Below are positions 18,272-27,159 of a DNA stretch of 64,000 nucleotides, piece by piece. The notes beneath the pieces were generated by a model. The model saw only the letters and a program-made list of their open reading frames with translations. It did not search any database and was not told the DNA's origin. Origin of the DNA: Cryobacterium breve (GTDB taxonomy: Bacteria; Actinomycetota; Actinomycetes; Actinomycetales; Microbacteriaceae); the NCBI RefSeq assembly GCF_004402375.1, contig NZ_SOGJ01000034.1, positions 185,415 to 249,414 on the forward strand, written 5' to 3'. The translations under genes and the position numbers were made by a program. The first letter of the stretch is position 1. Each line of letters begins with the position of its first letter.

Positions 18272-19471
18272 ATGAACAGCGGAGTATTCGCCAGCACGGG
18301 CGCCGACCTCGAGCTCAGAGGCATCCAGAAGAGGTTCCCGGGCTTCACCGCGATAGAGCACCTTGACCTGAAAATCCCCGCCGGGTCGTTCTTCGCCCTG
18401 CTGGGTCCGTCCGGTTGCGGCAAGACCACAACGCTGCGCCTGGTGGCCGGCCTCGAGGAGCCGACGAGTGGGCGCATCCTGATCGGTGGCACGGATGTGA
18501 CGAACCAGAAGTCCTTTCAGCGTCCGGTCAACACGGTGTTCCAGAGTTATGCCCTCTTTCCGCACATGACCGTGCTGGAGAACGTCGCCTTCGGGTTGCG
18601 CCGGCGCAGGATCGGCGACCCGGTCGCCAAGGCCCACGAGGCGCTGCGCCTGGTGGAACTGGACCATCTCGCCTCGCGCCGGCCGCAGCAACTCTCCGGT
18701 GGGCAGCAGCAGCGTGTGGCCCTCGCCCGCGCGATCGTGAACCGCCCGGCGCTGCTGCTGCTCGATGAGCCGCTCGGCGCGCTTGACCTGAAGTTGCGGC
18801 GTCAGATGCAACTCGAACTCAAGACCATCCAGGAGGAGGTCGGCCTGACCTTCCTTCACGTCACCCACGATCAGGAGGAGGCCATGACCATGGCCGATAC
18901 CGTCGCGGTGATGAACAAGGGCCGGATCGAGCAGATGGGTGCCCCCGAGGAGCTTTACGAGCTGCCGCGCACGGCATTCGTCGCCAACTTCCTCGGCCAG
19001 TCGAACCTGTTCACGGGCCCGGTCGTCGGCAGTACCAGTGAGGCTATCTCGGTGGACGTGGCCGGCCAGAAAGTCGTGGTCCCGACGGCCCGCGCGCACC
19101 GGCACACCGGCGAGGTGACCATCGGCGTGCGACCGGAGAAACTGAGCCTGCACCTGACCGAGCCCGTCGATGACGTTGCCCGCAACGTGATGGGGCCCGG
19201 CCGCGTGCTCGACGTCTCTTTCAGCGGTGTCAGCACCCAGTACATCGTCGAGGTGCCTGGCATCGGCAACCTGATCGTCTTCGCGCAGAACGTGGCGTTC
19301 GGCCCCGTCACCCACGAGGGGTCCGAGGTGTGGATGAGCTGGAACATCGAGCACGGGTTCGGACTCGAGGACGACGCGTCCGCGGAGCCCCGCTTCGAGG
19401 CCGACGACACCACTCGGAGCATCGCGACGCAGAAGCGCTCCTCCCTGCTCACGGAGCTTGAGGGAGCCTAG
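18272..19471 (+). CDS. potA: Polyamine-type ABC transporter ATP-binding protein
   Basis: 399 residues. Walker A is GPSGCGKTT (about 45-53), the ABC signature is LSGGQQQRVALARA, Walker B is LLLLDEPLGALDLKLR, and the switch His is in HVTHDQEEA. A C-terminal TOBE-like region (about 260-370) is typical of PotA and related importers. It sits 2 nt after the substrate-binding gene, and its stop lies just before the permease start. It energises the importer from the cytoplasmic side. Confidence 0.9.
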   Translation: MNSGVFASTGADLELRGIQKRFPGFTAIEHLDLKIPAGSFFALLGPSGCGKTTTLRLVAGLEEPTSGRILIGGTDVTNQKSFQRPVNTVFQSYALFPHMTVLENVAFGLRRRRIGDPVAKAHEALRLVELDHLASRRPQQLSGGQQQRVALARAIVNRPALLLLDEPLGALDLKLRRQMQLELKTIQEEVGLTFLHVTHDQEEAMTMADTVAVMNKGRIEQMGAPEELYELPRTAFVANFLGQSNLFTGPVVGSTSEAISVDVAGQKVVVPTARAHRHTGEVTIGVRPEKLSLHLTEPVDDVARNVMGPGRVLDVSFSGVSTQYIVEVPGIGNLIVFAQNVAFGPVTHEGSEVWMSWNIEHGFGLEDDASAEPRFEADDTTRSIATQKRSSLLTELEGA

Positions 19472-19472
19472 G

Positions 19473-20387
19473 ATGGCGTTCGCGGCATTCTCCGCCGGCA
19501 CCACCGCGCCCGAGGCGGCGCCCCGCCGCAAGAGCCCGATCGCCCTGCTCCTGCTGTTGCCGGGCATCCTCTACCTGGTGCTGTTCTTCCTGGCCCCGCT
19601 CGTATCGCTGCTGCTGACATCATTCCAGGCACCCTCGGGATTCGGTGACGTCGGCCAGTACGGCTACGCCTTCCGCTGGGAGAACTACGTCGAGGTGATC
19701 GCGGCCTACTGGCCACACATCATGCGCTCCTTCGGCTACGCCCTGATCGCCACGATCCTCGCCTTGGTGTTCAGCTACCCATTGGCCTACTTCATCGGTG
19801 TGAAGGCCAGGAACTGGCCGCTGTTGCAGAGCCTCCTGCTCGTGCTGGTGATCGCACCGTTCTTCATCAGCTTTCTGCTGCGCACCCTGGCCTGGAAGCA
19901 GCTCCTGTCCGACGAGTCTTTCGTGATCACTTCTCTCAAAGCCCTGTCGCTGCTGGCACCGGATGCCCATTTCACCGGCACTCCGTTCGCCGTGATCTTC
20001 GGGCTGACCTACAACTTCATCCCGTTCATGACCCTGCCGCTGTACACGACCCTGGAACGTCTCGACCTGCGGTTCCTCGAGGCAGGCAGTGACCTCTACG
20101 CGCATCCGTTCGACGTGTTCCGTAAGATCACGATCCCGTTGTCAATGCCCGGGATCGTGGCCGGCACGCTGCTGACTTTCATCCCGGCGGCTGGTGACTA
20201 CATCAATGCGAGCCGCGACTTCCTCGGTGGGCCGGACACCCAGATGATCGGTAACGTGATCGAGGCCAACTTCCTCGTGCTGCAGAACTATCCGGCCGCG
20301 GCGGCGCTGTCGATCATCCTCATGTCGGTGATCCTGGTGATCGTGAGCGTCTATGTCAAACGAGCGGGCACGGAGGAGCTGCTGTGA
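19473..20387 (+). CDS. potB: Polyamine-type ABC transporter permease
   Basis: 304 residues with six membrane segments. The EAA loop (about residues 205-225, EAGSDLYAHPFDVFRKITIP) contacts the ATPase. This is the PotB-like member of the permease pair. I chose ATG 19473, just after the previous TAG, rather than the upstream in-frame TTG, because GAGGGAG precedes it. Its stop overlaps the GTG of the second permease. Confidence 0.88.
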   Translation: MAFAAFSAGTTAPEAAPRRKSPIALLLLLPGILYLVLFFLAPLVSLLLTSFQAPSGFGDVGQYGYAFRWENYVEVIAAYWPHIMRSFGYALIATILALVFSYPLAYFIGVKARNWPLLQSLLLVLVIAPFFISFLLRTLAWKQLLSDESFVITSLKALSLLAPDAHFTGTPFAVIFGLTYNFIPFMTLPLYTTLERLDLRFLEAGSDLYAHPFDVFRKITIPLSMPGIVAGTLLTFIPAAGDYINASRDFLGGPDTQMIGNVIEANFLVLQNYPAAAALSIILMSVILVIVSVYVKRAGTEELL

Positions 20388-21190
20388 AATTCTCCCTGGG
20401 CAAGTGGTTGCTGCCGCTCTACACGGTGTTGGCGCTCATCTTCCTGATGGTGCCCATCGTCTACACCTTCGTGTTCTCGTTCAACGACTCCCTCAAATCC
20501 AACATCACCTGGCGTGGGTTCACCTTCGACAAGTGGCTCAACGTGTGCCAGGTGCAGAACGGAGCGGTCTGCGAGGCGTTCGGCAACAGCATCCTGATCG
20601 GAGTCGTGGCCACGGTGGCCGCGACCACGCTCGGCACCATGATCGCGATCGCCCTGGTGCGCTACCGGTTCCGGTTCCGATCGCAGACGAGCCTGCTCCT
20701 CTTCCTGCCGATGGCGACGCCCGAGGTCGTTCTCGGGGCCGGTCTGGCCGCGCAGTTCCTGTCCGTGGGCGTGCCCAAGGACATGTTCACGATCATCCTG
20801 GCGCACACCATGTTCTGCATCAGCTTCGTGGTGGTGACCGTCAAAGCGCGCGTCGCGAGCCTCGACCCCGCGCTCGAGGAGGCCGGTCGTGACCTCTACG
20901 GTTCGGCGACCCAGGTGTTCGCACGGATCACCTTTCCGTTGTTGCTGCCCGGCATCCTCGCGGCCGCGCTGCTCTCCTTCGCGCTGAGCTTCGACGACTT
21001 CATCATCACCAACTTCAACTCCGGGGCCGTCACCACGTTTCCCAAGTACATCTACGTGTCGGCTGCCCGGGGCATTCCGGCCGAGGCGAACGTGATCGCG
21101 TCGGCGGTGTTCATCTTCGCCCTGGCGATCGTGGTCACCACCCAGGTGTCCCGCGCGGCCCGAGCGAAGCGGTTGGCGAAGCAGGGCTGA
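20384..21190 (+). CDS. potC: Polyamine-type ABC transporter permease, second subunit
   Basis: 268 residues, six membrane segments, with an EAA loop at about residues 163-183 (EEAGRDLYGSATQVFARITF). It starts at the GTG that overlaps the stop of the first permease (GTGA). It pairs with it to form the channel. The LSFDDFIITNF motif in the last third is typical of PotC-type permeases. Confidence 0.88.
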   Translation: MKFSLGKWLLPLYTVLALIFLMVPIVYTFVFSFNDSLKSNITWRGFTFDKWLNVCQVQNGAVCEAFGNSILIGVVATVAATTLGTMIAIALVRYRFRFRSQTSLLLFLPMATPEVVLGAGLAAQFLSVGVPKDMFTIILAHTMFCISFVVVTVKARVASLDPALEEAGRDLYGSATQVFARITFPLLLPGILAAALLSFALSFDDFIITNFNSGAVTTFPKYIYVSAARGIPAEANVIASAVFIFALAIVVTTQVSRAARAKRLAKQG

Positions 21191-21220
21191 CGCGCTCGGC
21201 TGCTCGGCACAGAGTTCCGA

Positions 21221-21248
21221 CCCGGTCCGCGTTGGTGCGCGGGCCGGG
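21221..21248. terminator. Convergent-gap hairpin between permease and asparaginase genes
   Basis: CCCGGTCCGCG pairs with CGCGGGCCGGG (one G-U pair) around a 6-nt loop. The two flanking genes converge here, so it may stop transcription from both sides. There is no T-tract. Confidence 0.5.
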
Positions 21249-21287
21249 CCGCTCTGCCGGTACTGCTGATACCGCTGGTGCTGTCCG

Positions 21288-22310
21288 CTACACGTAACTG
21301 GCGCGGATGTCCCCGACCGGGAGACCGCCGCCCTGCACCGCGAGGTGCAACTCGGGCACGATCGCATCGACGTCGGCCTGGGCTATCGCACCGGCATCCG
21401 CCAGCAGACGCAGGGCCACGATTGTGGTCGCGCGCAGGCTGCCGTCGAGCATCTTGAGGGCGACCGTTGTGCCGTTGGCGGCTGACGCCACGCACACGCC
21501 TTCCGCACCGGTCTTCACGAACAGGCCGAGACGGTCGATCACGACCGTGTCGGGCATGCCGGGTCCGGCGATGACCCAGCCGTTCAGTCGTATGGCCTCG
21601 CCGAGAAAACCGGCCTCGCGGTAGATCGCGAACGGCGAGTTCGACTTGGACGTGGCGATGCGGGCGATGCCGCGTGCCAGGGCGGTGAGCGAGAGCGCGT
21701 GAACCGGCGCACCGCACCCGTCGACGCCGGACGCGGACGGGCGTTCGCCCGTGAAGCGCTCGACCACGTCGAGAATGCGCTTCTGCAAAGGATGCCCGGG
21801 TTCGAGGTATCCGGACAGTGCCCAGCCGTTCTGCTGGCAGGCCACGAGCATCGCGGCGTGCTTGCCCGAACAGTTCATATAGATCGGGGCCTTGCCTGCA
21901 CCCAGCCGCACCAGGGCGTCGCGGGTGGCGGAGTCATCCGGCCAGGCCGCCGGACAGGCGAGCGCCGTCTCGGGGATGCCGGCGCGGGCGAGAAGCCCGC
22001 GCACGAGGTCGGCGTGGCGCTGCGTGCCGGTGTGGCTTGCCGTGGCGATGGCAGCGTCTTCGCCGCGCAGGGTGACCCCACTGGCCATCACGGCGATGGC
22101 CTGGAAGGGCTTCATCGACGAGCGCGGAAAGATCGGGGTGGTCACGTCACCCAGGGCGCGGATGACCGCGCCCTCGCCGGTGAGCACAACGGCGCTGCCC
22201 GCATGCCTCGATTCGACGAAGCCGCTGCGCTCGACGACGGCCAGTTCGACCGCATCGGAGACGGTGAACGTCTGGCCGGCGTGGATGGGCAGTTCGAATG
22301 TCGTTGTCAC
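21288..22310 (-). CDS. Asparaginase (asparaginase II family)
   Basis: 340 residues. It matches the asparaginase II (plant-unrelated, AnsA-like) family: IFPRSSMKPFQAI near residue 62-74, ASHTGTQRH, YMNCSGKHAAML and GVDGCGAPV blocks, and a C-terminal VPELHLAV. It hydrolyses asparagine to aspartate and ammonia. It starts at GTG 22310, 16 nt after the upstream aminotransferase stop, and is probably co-transcribed with it. Substrate choice among related amides cannot be settled by sequence alone. Confidence 0.82.
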   Translation of the reverse strand: MTTTFELPIHAGQTFTVSDAVELAVVERSGFVESRHAGSAVVLTGEGAVIRALGDVTTPIFPRSSMKPFQAIAVMASGVTLRGEDAAIATASHTGTQRHADLVRGLLARAGIPETALACPAAWPDDSATRDALVRLGAGKAPIYMNCSGKHAAMLVACQQNGWALSGYLEPGHPLQKRILDVVERFTGERPSASGVDGCGAPVHALSLTALARGIARIATSKSNSPFAIYREAGFLGEAIRLNGWVIAGPGMPDTVVIDRLGLFVKTGAEGVCVASAANGTTVALKMLDGSLRATTIVALRLLADAGAIAQADVDAIVPELHLAVQGGGLPVGDIRASYV

Positions 22311-22326
22311 GGTGTGTGCGTCGCGC

Positions 22327-23709
22327 TCAGAGCGCGGCGAAGGCGTCGTCGATCACCGAGAGTGCATCGTTCAGGAGCGCGTCGCTCACGGCCAGGCTCG
22401 GCAGGAAGCGCAGCACGTTGCCATAGGTTCCGGCGGTGAGCAGCAGCACGCCGTTCTGGGCGGCGTAAGCGGCGATGGACGCCACGGCGGCGGCGTTCGG
22501 CGCCTTCTCCGTGTCTCCGGTGCCGGGCTGCACGAGCTCGATCGCGATCATGGCGCCGCGACCGCGGATCTCGCCGATGATGTCGTACTTCGCCTTGAGG
22601 GAACCGAGGCCGACGCGCAGGGTCTTCTCGATGCGCGCACCCTCCGCGAGCAGGTCATTGCTCTCGATCGATTCGAACACCGCGATGGCCGCGGCGCAGG
22701 AGACCGGGTTGCCGCCGAAGGTTCCGCCGAGCCCGCCGGGCTGCGAAGAGTCCATGATCTCGGCTCGACCGGTGACGGCGGCCAGCGGCATGCCGCCCGC
22801 GATGCCCTTGGCGGTGAGCACGAGGTCCGGGATCCAGCCGAAGTGCTCGCTGGCGTAGTACTTGCCGGTGCGGGCCATGCCGCTCTGGATCTCATCGGCG
22901 ATCATCACGACACCGTTCGCGGTGCACCAGGTCTGCAGTGCGTTGAAGTAGCCCTCGGCCGGAACCATGAAGCCGCCCTCACCCTGGATGGGCTCGACGA
23001 CCAGGCAGGCCAGGTCGGAAGCTCCGACGACCTTCTCGAGGTATGCGATGGTGCGCGCCGCGGCATCCGCACCGCTCAGACCGTCGTGATACGGGTAGGA
23101 GCTGGGGGCGTGGTAGACGTCGCTGGCGAGTGGGCCGTAGCCGGTCGCGTAGGGCATGGCCTTGTAGTTCATGGCCATGGTCAGCACCGTGCGGCCGTGG
23201 TAGGCGTGGTCGAGCACCGCGACGGCGCGGCGGCCGGTGTGCTTGCGGGCGATCTTCACACCATTCTCCACGGCTTCGGCACCAGAGTTGATCAGCACCG
23301 ACTTCTTCGGAAAATCACCCGGGGTGTGCTCGGCGAGAAGCTCGCAGACGCGCACGTATTCCTCGTAGGGCGTGATGGTGAAAAGGGTGTGGATGAAGTC
23401 CTGGGTCTGTTCGACGGCGGCCGCGACCACGCTGGTGTCGGTGTGGCCGATCGTGGTCACGCCGATGCCGGCACCCAGGTCGATGAACTGGTTGCCGTCG
23501 ACGTCGACGAGGATGGCGCCGTTGGCCTTGGCGATGTAGACGGGAAGTGCGGATGCGACGCCACCGGAGACGACGGCGAGGCGCCGCTGCTGGAGTTCCT
23601 TCGAGCGTGGGCCCGGGATCGTGGTGACGATCTTTCGTTCCTGCGGCACCGTGTAAACCGGGGCGGCGGAGGTGGACGGGGAGGTCGAAGGCGTCAGCGT
23701 GTCAGTCAT
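22327..23709 (-). CDS. gabT: 4-aminobutyrate aminotransferase
   Basis: 460 residues, class III PLP aminotransferase. Family blocks include VDGNQFIDLGAGIGV, SGAEAVENGVKIAR, HAYHGRT, EPIQGEGGF, DEIQSG and the PLP-binding Lys in LTAKGIAGG (about residue 301). The N-terminal 20 residues are a low-complexity Thr/Ser extension. It transfers the amino group of GABA (or another omega-amine) to 2-oxoglutarate. A TAAACT hexamer 9 nt before the ATG suggests a very short leader. It heads a small operon with the asparaginase gene. Confidence 0.87.
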   Translation of the reverse strand: MTDTLTPSTSPSTSAAPVYTVPQERKIVTTIPGPRSKELQQRRLAVVSGGVASALPVYIAKANGAILVDVDGNQFIDLGAGIGVTTIGHTDTSVVAAAVEQTQDFIHTLFTITPYEEYVRVCELLAEHTPGDFPKKSVLINSGAEAVENGVKIARKHTGRRAVAVLDHAYHGRTVLTMAMNYKAMPYATGYGPLASDVYHAPSSYPYHDGLSGADAAARTIAYLEKVVGASDLACLVVEPIQGEGGFMVPAEGYFNALQTWCTANGVVMIADEIQSGMARTGKYYASEHFGWIPDLVLTAKGIAGGMPLAAVTGRAEIMDSSQPGGLGGTFGGNPVSCAAAIAVFESIESNDLLAEGARIEKTLRVGLGSLKAKYDIIGEIRGRGAMIAIELVQPGTGDTEKAPNAAAVASIAAYAAQNGVLLLTAGTYGNVLRFLPSLAVSDALLNDALSVIDDAFAAL

Positions 23710-23842
23710 AATCCGTCCAGTTTACCGATCGATGCGACGGGAGGCGCGGCGAATTGCTGCGACAATCAGATCCCTGGCCGCGTTACGGCCCGTTGTCTGC
23801 CGCGGATGGGCCCGCAGAGCCGCGCAAATCGAAGGAGGCGCC

Positions 23843-24322
23843 GTGATCGGTGCACACCACCACTACGCCGTGAACATCGCCTGGACAGGCAATCGAGGCA
23901 CCGGAACGAGCGGCTACCGGGACTACGGTCGGGATCACCTGATCACCGCCCTCGGCAAGGAGCCGATCGGTGCATCGGCCGATCCGACCTTTCACGGGGA
24001 CGCCGACCGGTGGAACCCAGAAGAGCTGCTGCTGGCCGCCCTCAGTGAGTGCCACCTGATGAGCTACCTGCATGTCGCCGTGAAGCACGGCGTGCGGGTG
24101 GTCGCGTACTCGGATGACGCGATCGGGTCGATGGCGCAGACGACGGATGGCGGCGGACACTTCACCGAGGTGACCCTGCGACCGCGCGTCACGGTTGCCG
24201 ACCCTGCCCAGGTCGAACTCGCGCAGTCTCTGCACGCGGAAGCCGCCGGCCTCTGTTTCATCGGCGCATCCGTGAATTTCCCCGTCGTGCACCAGCCGCA
24301 GACGGTCGCCGTCACCCCCTGA
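23843..24322 (+). CDS. OsmC-family protein
   Basis: 159 residues from GTG 23843, preceded by GAAGGAGG at 23831-23838. It has the OsmC/Ohr fold signature: NPEELLLAALSECHLM with the first active Cys (about residue 70), then AAGLCFIGASVNFPV with the second Cys (about residue 137). The Cys pair is the peroxidase site in this family, which reduces organic hydroperoxides. It lies alone on the + strand between the two gabT genes. Confidence 0.8.
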   Translation: MIGAHHHYAVNIAWTGNRGTGTSGYRDYGRDHLITALGKEPIGASADPTFHGDADRWNPEELLLAALSECHLMSYLHVAVKHGVRVVAYSDDAIGSMAQTTDGGGHFTEVTLRPRVTVADPAQVELAQSLHAEAAGLCFIGASVNFPVVHQPQTVAVTP

Positions 24323-24374
24323 AGCCGGAAAATAGACCCCCACGAAACTCCGAGTATCCCCCCTGCAACGTCGG

Positions 24375-24426
24375 GCCGTGAGGTGCCTCCCCCTGCGTTC
24401 ACGGAAAGGGGAGTGGAACTCACGGC
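24375..24426. terminator. Convergent-gap hairpin between osmC-like and second gabT genes
   Basis: GCCGTGAG (24375-24382) pairs with CTCACGGC (24419-24426), and inside it CTCCCC pairs with GGGGAG (24387-24392 and 24408-24413). This forms a two-part stem between converging genes, probably a bidirectional terminator. Confidence 0.55.
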
Positions 24427-24449
24427 TCGGCGTCGTGGTTGTGTGGTGG

Positions 24450-25787
24450 CTACAGGCCGGAGAGGGCGGTGAGGGTTTCCTCGATCACGGAGGCGGCATC
24501 GTCGATCAGTGCCTCGGAGATGACGACCGACGGCATGATGCGCAGCACGGAGTCCCAGCTGCCGGCATCCAGAACGATCACGCCGTTCGTGGTCGCGTGC
24601 TTGATGATCGCGGTGAGGGCCTCGGGGTATGGCGTGGTCGTGCCCGGGTGAACGAGCTCCACTCCGAACATCGCGCCCTTGCCGCGCACGTCGCCCACGA
24701 CCGAGAACCGCTTCGGCCAGTCGCCGATGCGCGCCCAGAGGGCCTTTTCGACGCGGCGGGCCTCGCCGAGCAGGTCGTCACGCTCGATCAGGTCGAACAC
24801 GGCGAGGGCGGCGGCCGTGGAGACCGGGTTGCCGCCGAACGTGCCGCCGATTCCGCCGGGCTGAACGGAGTCCATGATGTCGGCGCGGCCGGTGACGGCA
24901 GCGAGCGGGAACCCGCCGGCGATGCCCTTGGCCGTGGTGACGAGGTCCGGAACGACGTCGTGGTGCTCTATGCCGTACCAGGTTCCGGTGCGGGCGATGC
25001 CGGCCTGAATCTCGTCGGAGACGAAGACGATGCCGTTCTCGGTGCAGAATTCGCTGAGGCGTTTGAAGAAACCGGGGGCGGGGATGACGATGCCGCCGTC
25101 GCCCTGTACCGGCTCGATGAAGAAGGCGGCGATCTCGGTGGCGCCGATGTGGGTGTTGATGTAGTCGATGGTCTTCTCGGCGGCCTCTTCGCCGGTCAGT
25201 CCGTCGCGGTAGGGGTAGCTGGTGGGCACGCTGTAGATCTCACCGGGGAACGGGCCCATTCCGGCGCGTTCCGGCCAGGGGCGGTACGTCATGGCCATGG
25301 TCAGGTTGGTGCGGCCGTGGAAGGCGTGGTCGAGCGCAACGATGGCACGGCGGCCGGTGAACTTGCGGGCGATCTTCACGGCGTTCTCCACCGCCTCCGC
25401 ACCGGTGTTCACCAGGATGGAGCGCTTCTCGAAGTCGCCCGGGGTGATCTCGGCGAGCTTCTCCGCGACGGCCACGTAGTTCTCGTACGGGGTGACCGTG
25501 AACAGGGTGTGGGTGATCTTGGCGGCCTGTGCCGCGGCGGCCGCTGCCACCTCGTCGTTCGCGTGACCGATGGTGGTCACACCGATGCCGCAACCGAGGT
25601 CGATGATCTGGTTGCCGTCGACGTCAACAAGGATCGCCCCGGCTCCGTGATCCATGTAGATGTTCGCCAGCGTGCCGGCGCCGCGGGAAACCGCGCGCAG
25701 TCGGCGTTCCTGCAATTCGACGGACTTGGGGCCGGGAAGGGCCGTGACGAGCTTGCGCTCCTGGGATACCGAATACTTGTCAGACAT
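24450..25787 (-). CDS. gabT: 4-aminobutyrate aminotransferase, second paralogue
   Basis: 445 residues, class III PLP aminotransferase clearly related to the first copy. It shares the VDGNQIIDLGCGIGV, NTGAEAVENAVKIAR and HAFHGRTNLTMA blocks. The PLP Lys is in TTAKGIAGG (about residue 287). The regions around it differ (PSYPYR versus PSSYPYH, EPVQGDGG), so it is an old duplication, not a recent copy. The start codon lies 6 nt after TAAGCT, so the transcript is probably leaderless. Substrate may be GABA or a related omega-amine such as aminovalerate. Confidence 0.87.
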   Translation of the reverse strand: MSDKYSVSQERKLVTALPGPKSVELQERRLRAVSRGAGTLANIYMDHGAGAILVDVDGNQIIDLGCGIGVTTIGHANDEVAAAAAAQAAKITHTLFTVTPYENYVAVAEKLAEITPGDFEKRSILVNTGAEAVENAVKIARKFTGRRAIVALDHAFHGRTNLTMAMTYRPWPERAGMGPFPGEIYSVPTSYPYRDGLTGEEAAEKTIDYINTHIGATEIAAFFIEPVQGDGGIVIPAPGFFKRLSEFCTENGIVFVSDEIQAGIARTGTWYGIEHHDVVPDLVTTAKGIAGGFPLAAVTGRADIMDSVQPGGIGGTFGGNPVSTAAALAVFDLIERDDLLGEARRVEKALWARIGDWPKRFSVVGDVRGKGAMFGVELVHPGTTTPYPEALTAIIKHATTNGVIVLDAGSWDSVLRIMPSVVISEALIDDAASVIEETLTALSGL

Positions 25788-25793
25788 GACTCC

Positions 25794-25799
25794 AGCTTA
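25794..25799 (-). promoter_or_regulatory. Leaderless -10 box of the second gabT gene
   Basis: TAAGCT, then six bases, then the ATG. This matches the spacing seen for a dozen genes here and predicts a transcript starting at the start codon. Confidence 0.6.
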
Positions 25800-25910
25800 G
25801 GTCGCGTCCATTTATGCGGTGTTTCCGGGCACCGGATGCCCGAACCGCCCAGCCTGCCGGCCCGGAGGCACGCGGGATTCCGGTGGCGGTGGCCCGGCCG
25901 AGCCCGCGAG

Positions 25911-26016
25911 TGTGGCTAACTCAGGAGATCCGTTGCCTGGGTTGCCGGGCCGCCACGGAGCAGTGCGAAACTGTTGAGAATGTGCCGTCCTGGCTGACAA
26001 ATCTCCTGAGTTAGCC
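25911..26016. repeat. Inverted-repeat element, family A, copy 2
   Basis: The left arm GGCTAACTCAGGAGAT (25914-25929) and right arm ATCTCCTGAGTTAGCC (26001-26016) are perfect reverse complements. The left arm and its flanks differ from the copy at 13224 by one base in 23. Total size is about 106 bp, close to the 109 bp of the first copy. Confidence 0.8.
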
Positions 26017-26117
26017 CCCCACCCGGCCGATGCCGCCGCAGTGCCCACGCGCGTGGCCCAATTCGTTCCTCCGTCCCGAGTCCCGAGTCCCGAGCCTTGA
26101 GTCCCTCGCCTCGAACG

Positions 26118-26195
26118 GATTCGACGAAGATTCTGGCCTAGACGGCTCAAAACTCGCAATAACGGGCGCTATCACCGAAAATCTCCGTCGAATTT
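26118..26195. repeat. Inverted-repeat element, family B, copy 1
   Basis: GATTCGACGAAGATT on the left pairs with AAAATCTCCGTCGAATT on the right, about 80 nt in all. Two more members lie at 34991-35073 and 48638-48718. It shares a 500-nt gene-free gap with the family A copy. Confidence 0.75.
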
Positions 26196-26299
26196 GATCG
26201 ACGCCGGGCACCGGCTCCGTCGTGAGGAGCGGAGCCACTCGGTCCGGTCAGACCTGACCCTCCAGGACCGTCAGCGCCACCCGTTGGACAGACGGTGCG

Positions 26300-27094
26300 C
26301 TAGACGCGTTCGCGCGGGAAGACCTTGTCGGCGATCTTCTGCAGCGTTCCGGCCGGGGGAGATTCGTTGTATTTCCCAGCCAGTTCCTGACGGGACAGTC
26401 CATGGATCGCGGCCATGATCTCGTCGGTCGCACCGCGCCGTGCCTTGCCCGACTCCGCGGAACCGTGGCGGCTCAGGTCGATGGGTTCCCCGAAAGTGAC
26501 CGTGACCTTGCGAATGCGGGGGAACTTCGCACCAACCGGCTGGATTTCCTGAGTGCCGATCAACCCGACCGGCACCACGACGGCGCCGGTGGTGAGAGCG
26601 AGCCAGGCCACGCCCGTGCGGCCCTTGTACAGCCGTCCATCGAGGGAGCGCGTTCCCTCCGGGTAGATCGCGAAGGCGCTGTCCGCATCGAGGATGCTGC
26701 GGCCCGCGTCGAGCGCGTCCTGTGCGGCCTGTCCCGCGCCGCGTTCGACCCCGACCGCGCCGATCGAGGTAAAGAAGGTGCGCGAGATGAACCCCTTGAC
26801 ACCGGTGCCGGTGAAATACGTGGACTTGGCGAGGAATTGCACGCGCCGAGGCGCGACAAGGGGAATCACGATGCTGTCGATAAAGGACAGGTGGTTGCTG
26901 GCCAAGATCACGGGGCCGGTGCGGGGGATGTTCTCCCGCCCGGTGATGGTGGGACGGAAGACCAGGCGTGCGATCGGGGCCATGATCCCGTAGCCGAGGA
27001 AGTAGACGAAACCCGGCCGTCTAGTGGGCTCCGGTTGCCCCACAGTCGGGTCGACGGGAGGGACGTCCTGGGGTTCTTCTTTGGCACCGGTCAT
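26300..27094 (-). CDS. 1-acyl-sn-glycerol-3-phosphate acyltransferase (PlsC family)
   Basis: 264 residues. The NHLSFID motif (about 67-73) is the HX4D catalytic block of PlsC acyltransferases, and FPEGTRS-like YPEGTRS (about 140-146) binds the glycerol-3-phosphate. It makes phosphatidic acid or a similar lipid at the membrane. The N-terminal 20 residues are polar and probably cytoplasmic. It is divergent from dxr, and its ATG is preceded by TAGGGT six bases upstream. Confidence 0.85.
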   Translation of the reverse strand: MTGAKEEPQDVPPVDPTVGQPEPTRRPGFVYFLGYGIMAPIARLVFRPTITGRENIPRTGPVILASNHLSFIDSIVIPLVAPRRVQFLAKSTYFTGTGVKGFISRTFFTSIGAVGVERGAGQAAQDALDAGRSILDADSAFAIYPEGTRSLDGRLYKGRTGVAWLALTTGAVVVPVGLIGTQEIQPVGAKFPRIRKVTVTFGEPIDLSRHGSAESGKARRGATDEIMAAIHGLSRQELAGKYNESPPAGTLQKIADKVFPRERV

Positions 27095-27100
27095 CCTTGG

Positions 27101-27106
27101 ACCCTA
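27101..27106 (-). promoter_or_regulatory. Leaderless -10 box of the plsC-like gene
   Basis: TAGGGT, six bases, then the ATG at 27094. Confidence 0.55.
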
Positions 27107-27147
27107 CCGCCACGGCCTGCCCCGGCACGAAAGATGGCAGTGCCACC

Positions 27148-27153
27148 TACAGT
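27148..27153 (+). promoter_or_regulatory. Leaderless -10 box of dxr
   Basis: TACAGT, six bases (TGCAGA), then the ATG at 27160. There is no ribosome site upstream, which fits a leaderless transcript. Confidence 0.6.
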
Positions 27154-27159
27154 TGCAGA

